From: Erythrobacter cryptus DSM 12079
Lineage (GTDB): Bacteria > Pseudomonadota > Alphaproteobacteria > Sphingomonadales > Sphingomonadaceae
Direction of reading: 5' to 3'
Length of the DNA: 64,000 nt
NCBI RefSeq assembly: GCF_000422985.1
Contig: NZ_AUHC01000002.1
Span: forward strand, 248,001-312,000
The notes beneath the pieces are model-generated. The model was not told where the DNA came from and searched no databases. It saw only the letters and a list, made by a program, of their open reading frames with translations. Positions 6,846 to 16,327 of this stretch are shown in pieces. The stretch's first letter is position 1. Every line of letters begins with the position of its first letter. A program made the translations under genes and the position numbers.

Positions 6846-9800
6846 ATGAAGCTTAAGTATCTGCTTGCTGCGAGCATTGTCAGCCTCGCTGCGACGACCA
6901 CCATCGCCACCCCCGCCTTTGCGCAGGAAACCACCTCCTCGGTGCGCGGCACCGTGACCGACGAGAACGGCCAGCCGATCGCCGGGGCGACCGTGGTGAT
7001 CACCCACGTGCCGTCGGGCACCCGCGCGGTGCAGACCAGCGATGCCGCCGGCGGCTTCAACGCCACCGGGCTTCGCCTTGGCGGCCCCTTCACCGTCAGC
7101 GTCGCGGCCGATGGCTATGAATCGGTCGAGCAGGAAATCGGCTTCCTCGCTGCCGGCCAGGCCCAGCGTATCAGCGTCCAACTCGCTGAAGTGGGCAAGA
7201 CCATCGTGGTCACCGGCGCGCGCACCCGTTCGGCGATCACGCTGGCGACGGGCGCGGCCACCGTGCTCACCGCCCGCGACATCGCCGGGGTGGCGAACAT
7301 CAACCGCGACATCCGCAACCTTGCCGCGCGCGATCCGCTGGTGACGCTCGATGCCACCAATAATGGTGCGATCAGCATCGCCGGACAGAACAACCGCTTC
7401 AACCGCTTCACCGTCGATGGCGTGGCCTTCGGCGACCCCTTCGGCCTTGAATCGGGCGGCCTCGTCTCCAGCCGAGGCCCGGTGCCGCTCGATGCGATCG
7501 GCGAATTCTCGGTCGAGGCCGCGCCGGTCGATATCCAGCAGGGCTTCTTCCAGGGCGGCGCGATCAACACCCAATTGAAGTCGGGCGGCAACCGCTTCAC
7601 CTTCCTTGGCTCGGCCTATTATCAGAACGATGATCTGCGCGGCGATCAGGCGCGCGAGCTGACCCGCGTGGGTTCCTTCGATTCGCAGGTCTATGTGGCG
7701 CAGGTCACCGGCCCGATCATCAAGGACAAGCTGTTCTTCGCCGTCACCTACGAGCGCACCCGTGACACCGTGCCGGCCGATGTCGATCCGAGCCAGCTCG
7801 GCATCACCCAGGCGCAGATCGACCAGATCAGCTCGATCGCGCAGAACGTCTATAACTTCGACACGCTGGGCGTTGCCAATGACATCGTCGAGAAGGACGA
7901 CAAGCTCGTCACCAAGCTCGACTGGAACGTCGCCGACGGTCACCGCCTGACCGCGACCTATATCTGGAACGAATCGGCCCAGCTTGCCGGGCAGACCGGC
8001 ACGGCGCAGATCGTTGCCGCCAACCCGACCTACAACCTGCTGTCGAACAACTACACCCAGGGCGCCAAGAACCACTTCGGCATCATCCAGTCGAACAACC
8101 AGTGGTCCGACAGCTTCTCGACCCAGCTGCGCGTCTCCTATGCCGATTACACGCGCCTCCAGGTGCCGGTGGGCGGCAACCGCGATTTCGGCCAGTTCCA
8201 GGTCTGCCTCGAGCCGATCGCCTCGGGCAACCCGCTGCAGTGCCCCTCGGGCGTGCGGCGGATCAACTTCGGCCCGGACATCAGCCGCCAGGCCAACGAG
8301 CTTGAGAGCCAGAGCCTTGCGGTCGAGTTCCAGGCGACGCTCAAGCTCAACAACCACACGGTCAAGCTGATCGCCGAGCGCCGCCGCCAGGACGTGCGCA
8401 ACCTCTTTGCCCAGCGCGTCTCGGGCGCCTGGCTGTTCGACGGGATCGACCAGTTCCAGGCTCGCCAGGCTGCGGAAGTGGATATCGCCGTGCCCCTGCG
8501 CGGCGGGATCGACACCGTCACCGCCGATTTCCAGAACAACAGCTGGACCTTCGGCATCATGGACACGATCGACGTGACCGACACGCTGACGGTGGTGGCG
8601 GGGATGCGCTACGACCTGTTCGACACGCCCGACATCCCCTTTGCCAACATCAACTTCCTGGAGCGCTTCGGCTTCTCGAACACTTCGACGCTCAACGGGC
8701 GTGACCTGTTCCAGCCGCGCTTCGGCTTCAACTGGAAGCCGACCGACCGGCTGCAGGTGCGCGGTTCGGCCGGGCTGTTCGGCGGCGGCAACCCGCTGGT
8801 GTGGATCTCGAACAACTATTCGAACCCCGGGCCGACGCTGGGCCGGGCGCAGGTGCGCCGCAATGCCGATGGCACCTTCTCGATCGCCGGGATCTCGGGT
8901 CTCACCAATGCGCAGGTGCAGGCGATCGGCGCGGCCACGCTCAACAATGTCTCGGGCGGCACCGGCATTCCGCAGTCGCTGATCGATGCGATCCGCACCG
9001 CGGGCACCGCGGCGGCGCCGACCAATGCGCTCGATCCCAACTTCGATCCGCCCTCGCAGTGGCGTTTCTCGGGCTCGGTCGATTACGAGGCCGATCTTGG
9101 CTTCCTCGGCGATGGCTGGAACCTCGGGGTTGACGTGATCTACTCCAAGGTCGAGGACGCGCTGGAGTGGACCGATCTGCGCTCGGTGGCGACCAATTCC
9201 ACCCTGCCCGACGGGCGCCGGCGCTACAACATCCTCACCGGTTTCACCGGCACCAACACCGACATCCTGCTGACCAACACCAGCTATGGCGACAGCTGGA
9301 ACGTGATCGCGCGCTTCAACAAGCGCTGGGATTCGGGCTTCTTCCTCAACGGTTCCTACACCTATCAGAACGTTGACGATCAGAACCCCGGCACCAGCTC
9401 GGTGGCGTTCTCGAACTACACCAACACCGTGTTTGCCGATGATCCCAACTTCTCGGCGCAGGGCATCTCGAACTACCAGCGCGATCACCAGTTCCGTCTG
9501 GTGGCGGGTTTTGACGGCAACATCTTCGGCGACAACAACACCCGCGTCGAGCTGTTCTACAACGTCCGTTCGGGCCAGCGTTACAGCTACACCTTCATCG
9601 ATCAGGCCTCGGGCAACAACCGTTCGGCGATCTTCGGGGTTACCGGGCGCAACAACCGCGGCCTGATCTATGTGCCCAATGTCAGCAGCCCGACCGCCGA
9701 TCCCAGGGTGAGCTATGCCCCGGGCTTCGACTTCGCCGCCTTCCAGGCCTTCGTGCGCAGCTCGGAGCTGGCCGATTACGAAGGCCAGATCGCGCCGAAG

Positions 9801-10136
9801 AACATCGCCAAGACCCCGTGGGTGCACAAGCTTGACCTTTCGGTCCGGCAGGAACTGCCCTTCGTGCTCGGCGGCAAGATCGAGCTGCTCGCCGATGTCG
9901 AGAACGTGCTCAACCTGATCGACAGCGACTGGGGCACCATCCGCCAGGTGGGCTTCCCCTACACCGCGCCGGTGGTGAACGTGCAGTGCGTCCAGAGCGT
10001 CGGCGGTGCGGCCACGGCCAACCCCTCGCAGCCTTGCGCGCAGTATGTCTATTCGAACTTCCGCGCGCCGGTCGAAGCGACCCAGATCAATGGTTCGCTC
10101 TGGGGCGTGCGCTTCGGGGTGCGGGTCAAGTTCTGA
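6846..10136 (+). CDS. TonB-dependent receptor, Oar-like with N-terminal carboxypeptidase-regulatory domain
   Basis: A 1096-residue outer-membrane receptor. The Sec signal peptide ends at about residue 26 (TPAFA). Residues about 30-115 are a CarboxypepD_reg-like Ig domain (SVRGTVTDENGQPIAGATV), followed by a TonB-box-like IVVTGAR, a plug domain and a long beta-barrel ending in Phe. This layout is the Oar type common in sphingomonads, where many import substrates are unknown. A Pho-box-like repeat sits 72 bp upstream, suggesting control by phosphate limitation. A 260-bp spacer separates it from the oxygenase gene, and a strong terminator follows. Confidence 0.92.
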   Translation: MKLKYLLAASIVSLAATTTIATPAFAQETTSSVRGTVTDENGQPIAGATVVITHVPSGTRAVQTSDAAGGFNATGLRLGGPFTVSVAADGYESVEQEIGFLAAGQAQRISVQLAEVGKTIVVTGARTRSAITLATGAATVLTARDIAGVANINRDIRNLAARDPLVTLDATNNGAISIAGQNNRFNRFTVDGVAFGDPFGLESGGLVSSRGPVPLDAIGEFSVEAAPVDIQQGFFQGGAINTQLKSGGNRFTFLGSAYYQNDDLRGDQARELTRVGSFDSQVYVAQVTGPIIKDKLFFAVTYERTRDTVPADVDPSQLGITQAQIDQISSIAQNVYNFDTLGVANDIVEKDDKLVTKLDWNVADGHRLTATYIWNESAQLAGQTGTAQIVAANPTYNLLSNNYTQGAKNHFGIIQSNNQWSDSFSTQLRVSYADYTRLQVPVGGNRDFGQFQVCLEPIASGNPLQCPSGVRRINFGPDISRQANELESQSLAVEFQATLKLNNHTVKLIAERRRQDVRNLFAQRVSGAWLFDGIDQFQARQAAEVDIAVPLRGGIDTVTADFQNNSWTFGIMDTIDVTDTLTVVAGMRYDLFDTPDIPFANINFLERFGFSNTSTLNGRDLFQPRFGFNWKPTDRLQVRGSAGLFGGGNPLVWISNNYSNPGPTLGRAQVRRNADGTFSIAGISGLTNAQVQAIGAATLNNVSGGTGIPQSLIDAIRTAGTAAAPTNALDPNFDPPSQWRFSGSVDYEADLGFLGDGWNLGVDVIYSKVEDALEWTDLRSVATNSTLPDGRRRYNILTGFTGTNTDILLTNTSYGDSWNVIARFNKRWDSGFFLNGSYTYQNVDDQNPGTSSVAFSNYTNTVFADDPNFSAQGISNYQRDHQFRLVAGFDGNIFGDNNTRVELFYNVRSGQRYSYTFIDQASGNNRSAIFGVTGRNNRGLIYVPNVSSPTADPRVSYAPGFDFAAFQAFVRSSELADYEGQIAPKNIAKTPWVHKLDLSVRQELPFVLGGKIELLADVENVLNLIDSDWGTIRQVGFPYTAPVVNVQCVQSVGGAATANPSQPCAQYVYSNFRAPVEATQINGSLWGVRFGVRVKF

Positions 10137-10174
10137 TCTTCCCCCCAAGGCCGAAACAACACAGGCTCACGGAA

Positions 10175-10205
10175 GGGCGGCCCGGCAACGGGTCGCCCTT
10201 TCTGT
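10175..10205 (+). terminator. Rho-independent terminator after TonB receptor
   Basis: A 10-bp stem GGGCGGCCCG/CGGGTCGCCC (one G-T pair) with a GCAA tetraloop is followed by a T-rich TTTCTGTTGT run. It lies 38 bp after the receptor stop codon and before the convergent sensor kinase gene. Confidence 0.85.
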
Positions 10206-10251
10206 TGTGTGGGGTGCGGTGGGGGCAGGCGCCGCCCGACGGGAGAGCCTT

Positions 10252-13248
10252 CTAGGAGGTGGGGGCGGTGTGGGCCGCGGCTTCGGCCAGCAGGGCCTCG
10301 GCCAGCGCTTCCGGCGCATCCCCGGTGCCTTCGGCCTCGGCCAGCGCGCGTTCGAGCGCGGCGGCGCGGACCCCGAGCGCGGCTTCGCCAAACAGCGCGG
10401 CGGTGCCGGCAAGCTTGTGGAGCTGCTGCGCCAGCGCGGCGCGCGCCGCGCTCGGGCCGGCGCCAGCGGCAAGCACCCCACCTGCGAGCGCCGCGGCCAC
10501 GGCCTCGAGCGTTTCGCGCCGCCGCGCCTGCCAGCGCGCCATCAGCCGCGGCGAGCGGGTGAGCGCGGCGAGCTGCGCGGAGGGGCGCGGCGCGGGGGCG
10601 GGGCCTGGCGCACCGGTCTCGACGATCCGGGTGGGCAGCCAGCGCTGCAGCGCCCGGGCCAGCGCGGCGAACCCCACGGGCTTGGCAAGGTGCGCCTGCA
10701 TCCCGGCCGCCCGGGCCGCGGCTATGTCTTCGGGAAAGGCATTGGCGGTGAGCGCGATCACCGGCAGGAGCCCCGGCCCGATCCCCTCGGCCCGGATCGC
10801 ACGGGTGGCGGCATAGCCATTGCAGCCGGGCATCTGCACGTCCATCAGCACGAGGTCATAGAGGCGGCCACGCAGCAGCGCGTCGATCACCATCGCGATC
10901 GCCTCGTTGCCGTCATGCGCTTCCTCGACCTCCTGCCCGCAGCGCTCGAGCATCTCGCGCAGCAGCACCCGGTTGATGTCGTGATCCTCGGCGAGCAGGA
11001 TGCGCGAGGCCTTCGGCAGATCGCCCGGCGGGAGCGATTGGGCAGGATCGGGCGCGGGCAGCGGCGGCGGCGCGGGCGGGGCAAGGGTGGCCGGCAGCAC
11101 CAGGGTGAAGCGCGAGCCGCGGCCCGGGGTGCTTTCCACCTCGATCCGCCCGCCCAGCAGGGTGGCCAGCTGGCGGCTGATCGACAGGCCAAGCCCGGTG
11201 CCGCCGAAGCGCCGGGCGGTGTCGGCCTCGCCCTGGGTGAAGGGCTGGAAGATGCTTTCGAGCCGGCCCGGGCTGATGCCGATGCCGCTGTCCTCCACCA
11301 TCACCCGCACCTCCTGCCCCGCGAGGCACCAGGAAATGCGGACATGGCCCGCCTCGGTGAACTTGACCGCATTGCCGATGAGGTTGAGCGCGATCTGGCG
11401 CAGCCGCAGCCCATCGGTCAGCAGCCGGGGGCTGGCCGGGCCAGCCTCCGCGCCCGGGGCGTCTTGCCGGCCGACAAATTCGAGCCGCAGCCCCTTGCGC
11501 TCTGCAGCGATGCGGTGCAGCGCTGCGCATTCGGCAAGGCTCGCCTCGAGATCGACCGGGGCGTGATCGATGGTGAACTGGCCGCTTTCGATCTTGGACA
11601 GGTCAAGCACGTCGTTGAGGAGCATCATCATCGAGCGGCCCGATTCGACGATCAGCTCGGCAAAGCGGCGTTGCTCGGCGCTGAGCTCGCCCTGCAGCAT
11701 CAGCTCGGCAAAGCCGAGCACGCCGTTCATCGGGGTGCGGATCTCGTGGCTCATGTTGGCGAGAAACGCGCTCTTGGCCCGGGCCGCCCTTTCGGCGTGG
11801 CGGCGGGCGCGGGTGAGCAGTTCTTCCAGCTCGACCCGCTCGGTCACATCGCGTGCGGCCACCACTACGCCTTCGCGCGCGCCGGTTTCAGGGTTGCGGA
11901 TCACGGTGCAATCGGCCTCGAGAAACACCGGCGTGCCATCGGCCGCATCGGCGAAGCGGCGATAGGTCACGCGCTCGCGCTCGCTGATGCCGCTGGTGAG
12001 CCGCGCCATCGCCTCGGTGACGCGGGCGCGGGCCTCGGGGTGGAGCCGCCCGGTCAGCGGCTGGCCGAGATAGGTCTCGGGCGCCGCGCCCATCACCTCG
12101 CGCACCGAGGGCGAGGCATAGGTGCACATGCCCGCCAGATCGAAGCGCAGGATCGCATCGCTGATATTGGCAGTGAGCAGATCGATCTCGCGCTTGCCCG
12201 CCTCGAGCCGCGCCATGATCCGATCACGCCCGGCAAGGATCGCCGCGACCGGCAGGCCGGTGAGGAAATTGGCGGCGATGAAGGCCTGGAGCAGGTGCAG
12301 CTCGGCGATCTCGCCCGCGCCGACCGCGGCGATCGGCCCCTTGCCGGCCCAGGTCATCCCCCCGGCCACCAGCGCCACCCCCGCGACATTGAGCGCGCTG
12401 CCGAGGCTGCCGAGGCGAAAGGCATGGAGCAGCGTGATCGGCTGGATCAGGAACATCAGCGGGTAGTGGGTCTGGTTGAAGACCAGGAAGGCGCAAGCCA
12501 TGCCCCCGGCGAGCAGCGCCAGCGTTTCGGGCGGCGTGGCCGCCCCGCGCGCCAGGGTGCCGCGCGCGCGATCGACCAGCAGCAGCGCGGTGGGCACGAT
12601 CAGCACCATCGCCGTGCTGGCGGTGAGGAACCAGGCGATCGCCCCGGCGCGCAGGCTCTCGAGGCTGGTGGCATAGGCGGGCGCGGCGATCAGCGCCGAC
12701 AGCCCCGGCCCCACCAGCCCCCCGGCCCAGATGAAGCGCGCAAGATCACCGAGGCGGTTCATGTCGGGCGCCCGGCGTCCGGGCCGCCGGGTGAGCGCCA
12801 GCACCGCGATGAGCTCGACCAGGTGCGCAGCGGCAAAGGCCAGCGCGTGGGCGAGGGGCAGGCCAGACAGGGCATAGGCCGCAAACGCGGCGGCAAGGCA
12901 GGCACCAAGGAGGGGCAGCTCGCTTGGCAGGCGGGCGCGCAGCAACAGCGCGAGCGCGCAGGCATTGGGCAGCCAGATCGGGCTGAGCGGCGCCTCGGCC
13001 CGGGAAAGCGCCAAGCTGAGCGCGGCGAGCGCGAGATAGGCCGCCCCGGCGATCAGGGCGGCGCCAAGGCTGGCCCGATCGACCGGCCCGGCAGCGATCT
13101 CCAACCGCGCCAGACCCCGCGCCCGACCCCGCGCCAGACCCCGCGCCAGACCCCGCGCCAGACCCCGCACGGGCGCCCGCCCAAGCGCCCACCTGACCAA
13201 TGGCATCAGGGCCGGCACCGCGCGCTGCCCCCGTGAGGCCGCGCTCAT
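10252..13248 (-). CDS. Hybrid sensor histidine kinase: MASE1-PAS-HisKA-HATPase-REC-Hpt
   Basis: A 998-residue inner-membrane phosphorelay protein. The N-terminal third is a MASE1-type sensor with about eight hydrophobic segments. A PAS domain follows (from NISDAILRFDLAG), then HisKA with H-box FLANMSHEIRTPMNGVLGF (His501), HATPase (DSGIGI, GTGLGLSISRQL), a receiver (LLAEDHDINR, acceptor Asp803 in LMDVQMPG, Lys in LAKPVG) and an Hpt domain (LHKLAGTAALFG, His944). All phosphorelay residues are present; the output partner is not encoded nearby. The start is uncertain: ATG 13248 is used, and ATG 13206 is an alternative that still keeps the membrane domain. A 12-bp tandem repeat lies in the first 50 codons. 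Confidence 0.88.
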   Translation of the reverse strand: MSAASRGQRAVPALMPLVRWALGRAPVRGLARGLARGLARGRARGLARLEIAAGPVDRASLGAALIAGAAYLALAALSLALSRAEAPLSPIWLPNACALALLLRARLPSELPLLGACLAAAFAAYALSGLPLAHALAFAAAHLVELIAVLALTRRPGRRAPDMNRLGDLARFIWAGGLVGPGLSALIAAPAYATSLESLRAGAIAWFLTASTAMVLIVPTALLLVDRARGTLARGAATPPETLALLAGGMACAFLVFNQTHYPLMFLIQPITLLHAFRLGSLGSALNVAGVALVAGGMTWAGKGPIAAVGAGEIAELHLLQAFIAANFLTGLPVAAILAGRDRIMARLEAGKREIDLLTANISDAILRFDLAGMCTYASPSVREVMGAAPETYLGQPLTGRLHPEARARVTEAMARLTSGISERERVTYRRFADAADGTPVFLEADCTVIRNPETGAREGVVVAARDVTERVELEELLTRARRHAERAARAKSAFLANMSHEIRTPMNGVLGFAELMLQGELSAEQRRFAELIVESGRSMMMLLNDVLDLSKIESGQFTIDHAPVDLEASLAECAALHRIAAERKGLRLEFVGRQDAPGAEAGPASPRLLTDGLRLRQIALNLIGNAVKFTEAGHVRISWCLAGQEVRVMVEDSGIGISPGRLESIFQPFTQGEADTARRFGGTGLGLSISRQLATLLGGRIEVESTPGRGSRFTLVLPATLAPPAPPPLPAPDPAQSLPPGDLPKASRILLAEDHDINRVLLREMLERCGQEVEEAHDGNEAIAMVIDALLRGRLYDLVLMDVQMPGCNGYAATRAIRAEGIGPGLLPVIALTANAFPEDIAAARAAGMQAHLAKPVGFAALARALQRWLPTRIVETGAPGPAPAPRPSAQLAALTRSPRLMARWQARRRETLEAVAAALAGGVLAAGAGPSAARAALAQQLHKLAGTAALFGEAALGVRAAALERALAEAEGTGDAPEALAEALLAEAAAHTAPTS
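13105..13164. repeat. Five tandem 12-bp repeats inside the sensor kinase N-terminus
   Basis: Five head-to-tail copies of CCGCGCCAGACC are present; the second copy has CCGACC in place of CAGACC. On the coding (minus) strand they encode repeated Gly-Leu-Ala-Arg, giving a basic juxtamembrane stretch before the first membrane segment. Unit length is a multiple of three, so copy-number change would keep frame. Confidence 0.9.
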
Positions 13249-13514
13249 CCCGGCTGTTTGCGCGCGCGGCCCCACGGCAGCGGCACAGGCGCCCGCGGGT
13301 GCGACGCCCGGGGCTGTCTCACCGGGTCGCGCATGGACGCACCCGTCCCTGCCCGCGCCATTGCCGCAAGCGCGGCACGGCGCGGCATCGGCGCTCGCCC
13401 CGTCTGCGCCCCGATCATGGTTCCACGCAAAGGCGATTCCCGGCGCTCCATCGCAATCGACCCGCGCTGTGATATAGGCGCAAGGGACAACCCGCCGCAC
13501 AAACCGCATCCGCA

Positions 13515-14270
13515 ATGGAGCAATCGCGCCCCGTGAGCATGCCACCGCCGCCCGAGGAGCAAGGCTTTCGCGCTCGCCGCCGGCGGCTGAGCCTGCCGCT
13601 GGTTGCGGCGATCGTGCTCTTACATCTCGCTGTGCTCTATGGCCTTACCCGCGCGCTCGCCCCCGATCTCACCGCCAGGGTTGAGCGCGAGGTGATCGCC
13701 GCCTTCAGCGTCACCGTCACCGCCCCGCCCGATCCGCCGCCCGAAACCCGCTCCGAAGCGGAGCAGGGTGCGGCGGGCGATCAAGGGCGGAGGGCGACAC
13801 CCCGGCCCGAGGCCGCCCCATCGCCGCGGGTGGCGGTGCGGCCCGATCCGCCGCTTCCGCGCGTGGCGGCAAGCGGCGCTGCCGCCAGCGCCGGGGCCGC
13901 CGATGCCGGCGCTGGCACTGGCGCTGAAGGCAGCGGCGAGGGCCCCGGCAGCGGCGCTTCCGGCAGCGGGCGCGGCGCAGGCCTTGCGACCAAGCCGGTG
14001 CACATCTCGGGCCGGATCGACAATGCCCGCGATTTTCCCGTGCCCCCCGGCGGGCGGGCGGCGCGGCGCGGCACCGAGGTGATCGTGCGGGTGATCGTCG
14101 GCACCGATGGCCGCGCGCGCAATTGCACCATCTACCGCCCCAGCCCCGATCCCGAGGCGGACCGCATCACCTGCCAGCTGGTCGAGACGCGGCTCGGCTT
14201 TCGTCCGGCAACCGATGCCGCGGGCCGACCGGTGCCGGCGCCCTTCTACTGGCGCCAGCAATGGTTCTGA
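13515..14270 (+). CDS. tonB: TonB-family energy transducer
   Basis: A 251-residue protein with the TonB plan. A short cytoplasmic tail is followed by one membrane anchor at about residues 28-45 (LPLVAAIVLLHLAVLYGL), then a Pro-rich segment (PPDPPPETR), a low-complexity Gly/Ala/Ser linker, and a TonB_C domain from about residue 175 (VIVRVIVGTDGRARNCTIY). TonB transfers proton-motive energy from ExbB/ExbD to outer-membrane receptors, of which this window has three. The typical C-terminal YP motif is replaced by PVPAPFYW. The start could be ATG 13515, GTG 13533 or ATG 13539; none has a strong ribosome-binding site. No exbBD genes are adjacent. Confidence 0.82.
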   Translation: MEQSRPVSMPPPPEEQGFRARRRRLSLPLVAAIVLLHLAVLYGLTRALAPDLTARVEREVIAAFSVTVTAPPDPPPETRSEAEQGAAGDQGRRATPRPEAAPSPRVAVRPDPPLPRVAASGAAASAGAADAGAGTGAEGSGEGPGSGASGSGRGAGLATKPVHISGRIDNARDFPVPPGGRAARRGTEVIVRVIVGTDGRARNCTIYRPSPDPEADRITCQLVETRLGFRPATDAAGRPVPAPFYWRQQWF

Positions 14271-14372
14271 TCCTGGCCCGGCCAGCCCCGGGCGCGGCGC
14301 AGCCTGCCTCTTGGCGCTGGCATCGCTGGGCGCGCCTGATATAGCGCTGCGGTGCACCAAAGGGGAGGGCAC

Positions 14373-15416
14373 GTGCCGAGCATCCATCCGGTGATCCTGT
14401 GCGGCGGCAGCGGCACGCGGCTGTGGCCGATGAGCCGCAAGGCCCGGCCCAAGCCGTTCCTGCCGCTCCTCGGCGAGGAAACCCTGTTCGAGGAGGCGGT
14501 TGGGCGCCTTGCCGGCGATGCGCGCTTTGCCCCGCCGCTGGTTGTGGCCGGCGCGGCGCATGCCGATCTCATCACCGCCGCGCTCGGCGCCGCGCCGGGG
14601 GCGCGGCTGGTGATCGAGCCGGCGGCGAAGAACACCGCCCCGGCGATCGCGCTCGCCGCCGCGCTGTGCGCGCCCGATGACGTGCTGCTCGTGTGCCCGA
14701 GCGACCATCACATCGCCGATGCCGACGCCTTTCGCGCCGCGGCGCTGGCGGCGGCGGCGCTGGCGCGCGAAGGCTGGCTGGTGGCCTTCGGCATCACACC
14801 CGATCGGGCCGAGACCGGCTATGGCTATCTGCGCCGGGGCGCGCCGCTGGCCGGGGGCTATGCCATCCGCGAATTCGTCGAGAAGCCTGACGCCGCGCGC
14901 GCCGCGGCTTACCTTGCCAGCGGGGAATATAGCTGGAACGGCGGGATCTTCGCCTTTGGCGCTGGGCAACTTCTCGCTGAACTTTCCGCCCATCGCCCGG
15001 CCATGGCCGCGCAGGTGGCCGAGGCGGTGGCGGGCGGGCGCTGGGACGGGGCGCGCTTCCACCCGGCCGCGGCGCCCTTTGGCGCGATCGCCGGCGAATC
15101 GATCGACTATGCGGTGATGGAAAACACCGCCCGCGCGGCGATGGTGCCGGTCGAGATGGGCTGGTCGGATATCGGCAACTGGGCCGCGCTCGCCGAGGCG
15201 CTGGCGCATGAGGCCGATGCGGCGGGCAACATCACCCGCGGCGCAGCGGCTGATCTTCTCGATTGCCGCGGCGTGCTGGCGCTCAGCGATGGCCCGCGCA
15301 TCTCGGCGGTGGGGCTTGAAGAGGTGTGCATCATCGTTTCGGGCGGCGAGGTGCTGGTGACCACCCGCGCAGGCGCGCAGGCGGTGGGCAAGCTGCCGGG
15401 AGCGCAGCACCAGTGA
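14373..15416 (+). CDS. manC: Mannose-1-phosphate guanylyltransferase
   Basis: A 347-residue nucleotidyltransferase making GDP-mannose from mannose-1-phosphate and GTP. The pyrophosphorylase signature LCGGSGTRLWPMSR is at residues 9-22, with the FVEKP and SWNGGIF blocks later. It lacks the C-terminal cupin (phosphomannose isomerase) domain of bifunctional AlgA-type enzymes; that activity is encoded by the overlapping next gene. GTG 14373 is selected because AAGGGGAGG ends 4 bp upstream; an in-frame GTG at 14352 has no such site. GDP-mannose would feed capsule or lipopolysaccharide sugars. Confidence 0.9.
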   Translation: MPSIHPVILCGGSGTRLWPMSRKARPKPFLPLLGEETLFEEAVGRLAGDARFAPPLVVAGAAHADLITAALGAAPGARLVIEPAAKNTAPAIALAAALCAPDDVLLVCPSDHHIADADAFRAAALAAAALAREGWLVAFGITPDRAETGYGYLRRGAPLAGGYAIREFVEKPDAARAAAYLASGEYSWNGGIFAFGAGQLLAELSAHRPAMAAQVAEAVAGGRWDGARFHPAAAPFGAIAGESIDYAVMENTARAAMVPVEMGWSDIGNWAALAEALAHEADAAGNITRGAAADLLDCRGVLALSDGPRISAVGLEEVCIIVSGGEVLVTTRAGAQAVGKLPGAQHQ

Positions 15417-16225
15417 GCGCCGCCTTCCCCGTCCGCCAGCTTGACACCCGGATGGTGGCCAAGGTCTGGGGCCGCGAGACGCTGCCCGCCCCCTTTGCCG
15501 CGCCGCCGGGCACGCGCATCGGCGAGATCTGGTTCGAGCCGCCGCCCGAACTGCCCGAGGTGCTGGTCAAATACCTCTTCACCTCGGAAAAGCTCTCGGT
15601 GCAGGTGCACCCTTCCGATGCCGAGGCGCGCGCCGGCGAGGCGGGCAAGGAGGAATGCTGGCTGGTGCTCGAGGCCGAGCCGGGGGCGCGCCTTGCGATC
15701 GGCTTCACCCGCGAGGTCAGCACCGAGGAGATCGCCGCGGCGGCGCGCGACGGCACGATCGAGGCGTTGCTCGCCTGGCACGCGGCGCGCCCCGGCGATC
15801 TGTTCTATCTGCCCGCGGGCACCGTCCATGCCATCGGCCCGGGGCTGGCGCTGGTCGAGGTGCAGCAGGCGAGCGACACCACCTTTCGCCTCTATGATTA
15901 TGGCCGCCCGCGCGCGCTTCACCTCGACCGTGCGCTCGCGGTGGCGCGGGGCGCCCCCTATCCGGCGCAGCACCGCCGCAGCATCGCCGATGGACAGGTG
16001 CTGGTGGATGGGCCGCATTTCCGGCTCGACCGGGTCGAAGGCGTGCCCGATGCGGCGACCCATGCCGCCTATCAAGGGCCGCTGCTGGCGCTGCCGCTTT
16101 CCGGCGCGCTGGCCGCGCGCGACGGATCGCTGCGCGCCGCGGCGGGCACCTGCCTTGTGGCTGACGGGCTTGCCAGTCTCGATTTTGCCGCCGCGGGGGT
16201 GACGCTGCTCACCCGGGCGGCCTGA
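15413..16225 (+). CDS. manA: Class I mannose-6-phosphate isomerase
   Basis: A 270-residue cupin-type isomerase interconverting fructose-6-phosphate and mannose-6-phosphate. Zinc-site motifs are LSVQVHPSD and PAGTVHAIGPG, with GEIWFEPP and EECWLVLEAEPGA also typical. It starts at GTG 15413 and overlaps the manC stop by 4 bp (GTGA), so the two are translationally coupled. Together they make GDP-mannose precursors once a phosphomannomutase, not seen here, acts between them. It ends just before a long hairpin. Confidence 0.88.
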   Translation: MSAAFPVRQLDTRMVAKVWGRETLPAPFAAPPGTRIGEIWFEPPPELPEVLVKYLFTSEKLSVQVHPSDAEARAGEAGKEECWLVLEAEPGARLAIGFTREVSTEEIAAAARDGTIEALLAWHAARPGDLFYLPAGTVHAIGPGLALVEVQQASDTTFRLYDYGRPRALHLDRALAVARGAPYPAQHRRSIADGQVLVDGPHFRLDRVEGVPDAATHAAYQGPLLALPLSGALAARDGSLRAAAGTCLVADGLASLDFAAAGVTLLTRAA

Positions 16226-16226
16226 T

Positions 16227-16264
16227 ACCAAGGGGGCGATGCGCCTCGCGCATCGCCCCTTGGT
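16227..16264. terminator. Long hairpin between convergent manA and bphP
   Basis: A near-perfect 17-bp stem (ACCAAGGGG... paired with ...CCCCTTGGT, one bulged G) closes a CTC loop. There is no T tract on either strand, so intrinsic termination is less sure than the fold. Its place between two convergent genes suggests a bidirectional terminator or transcript-end stabiliser. Confidence 0.65.
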
Positions 16265-16327
16265 CAAGCCCGTGCGGCGCTTGCGCATTTCCAGCGCGTG
16301 ATGCGCCAGCATCTCAGCGCGCTGATA

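Noticed and set aside
6840..10148. Open minus-strand frame of about 1100 codons antisense to the Oar-like receptor
   Set aside because: It mirrors the receptor gene exactly, lacks domain signatures, and the sense protein is unmistakable.
13105..13170. Tandem repeat considered as a CRISPR or regulatory array
   Set aside because: Units are 12 bp with no spacers, and they lie in frame within a coding region.
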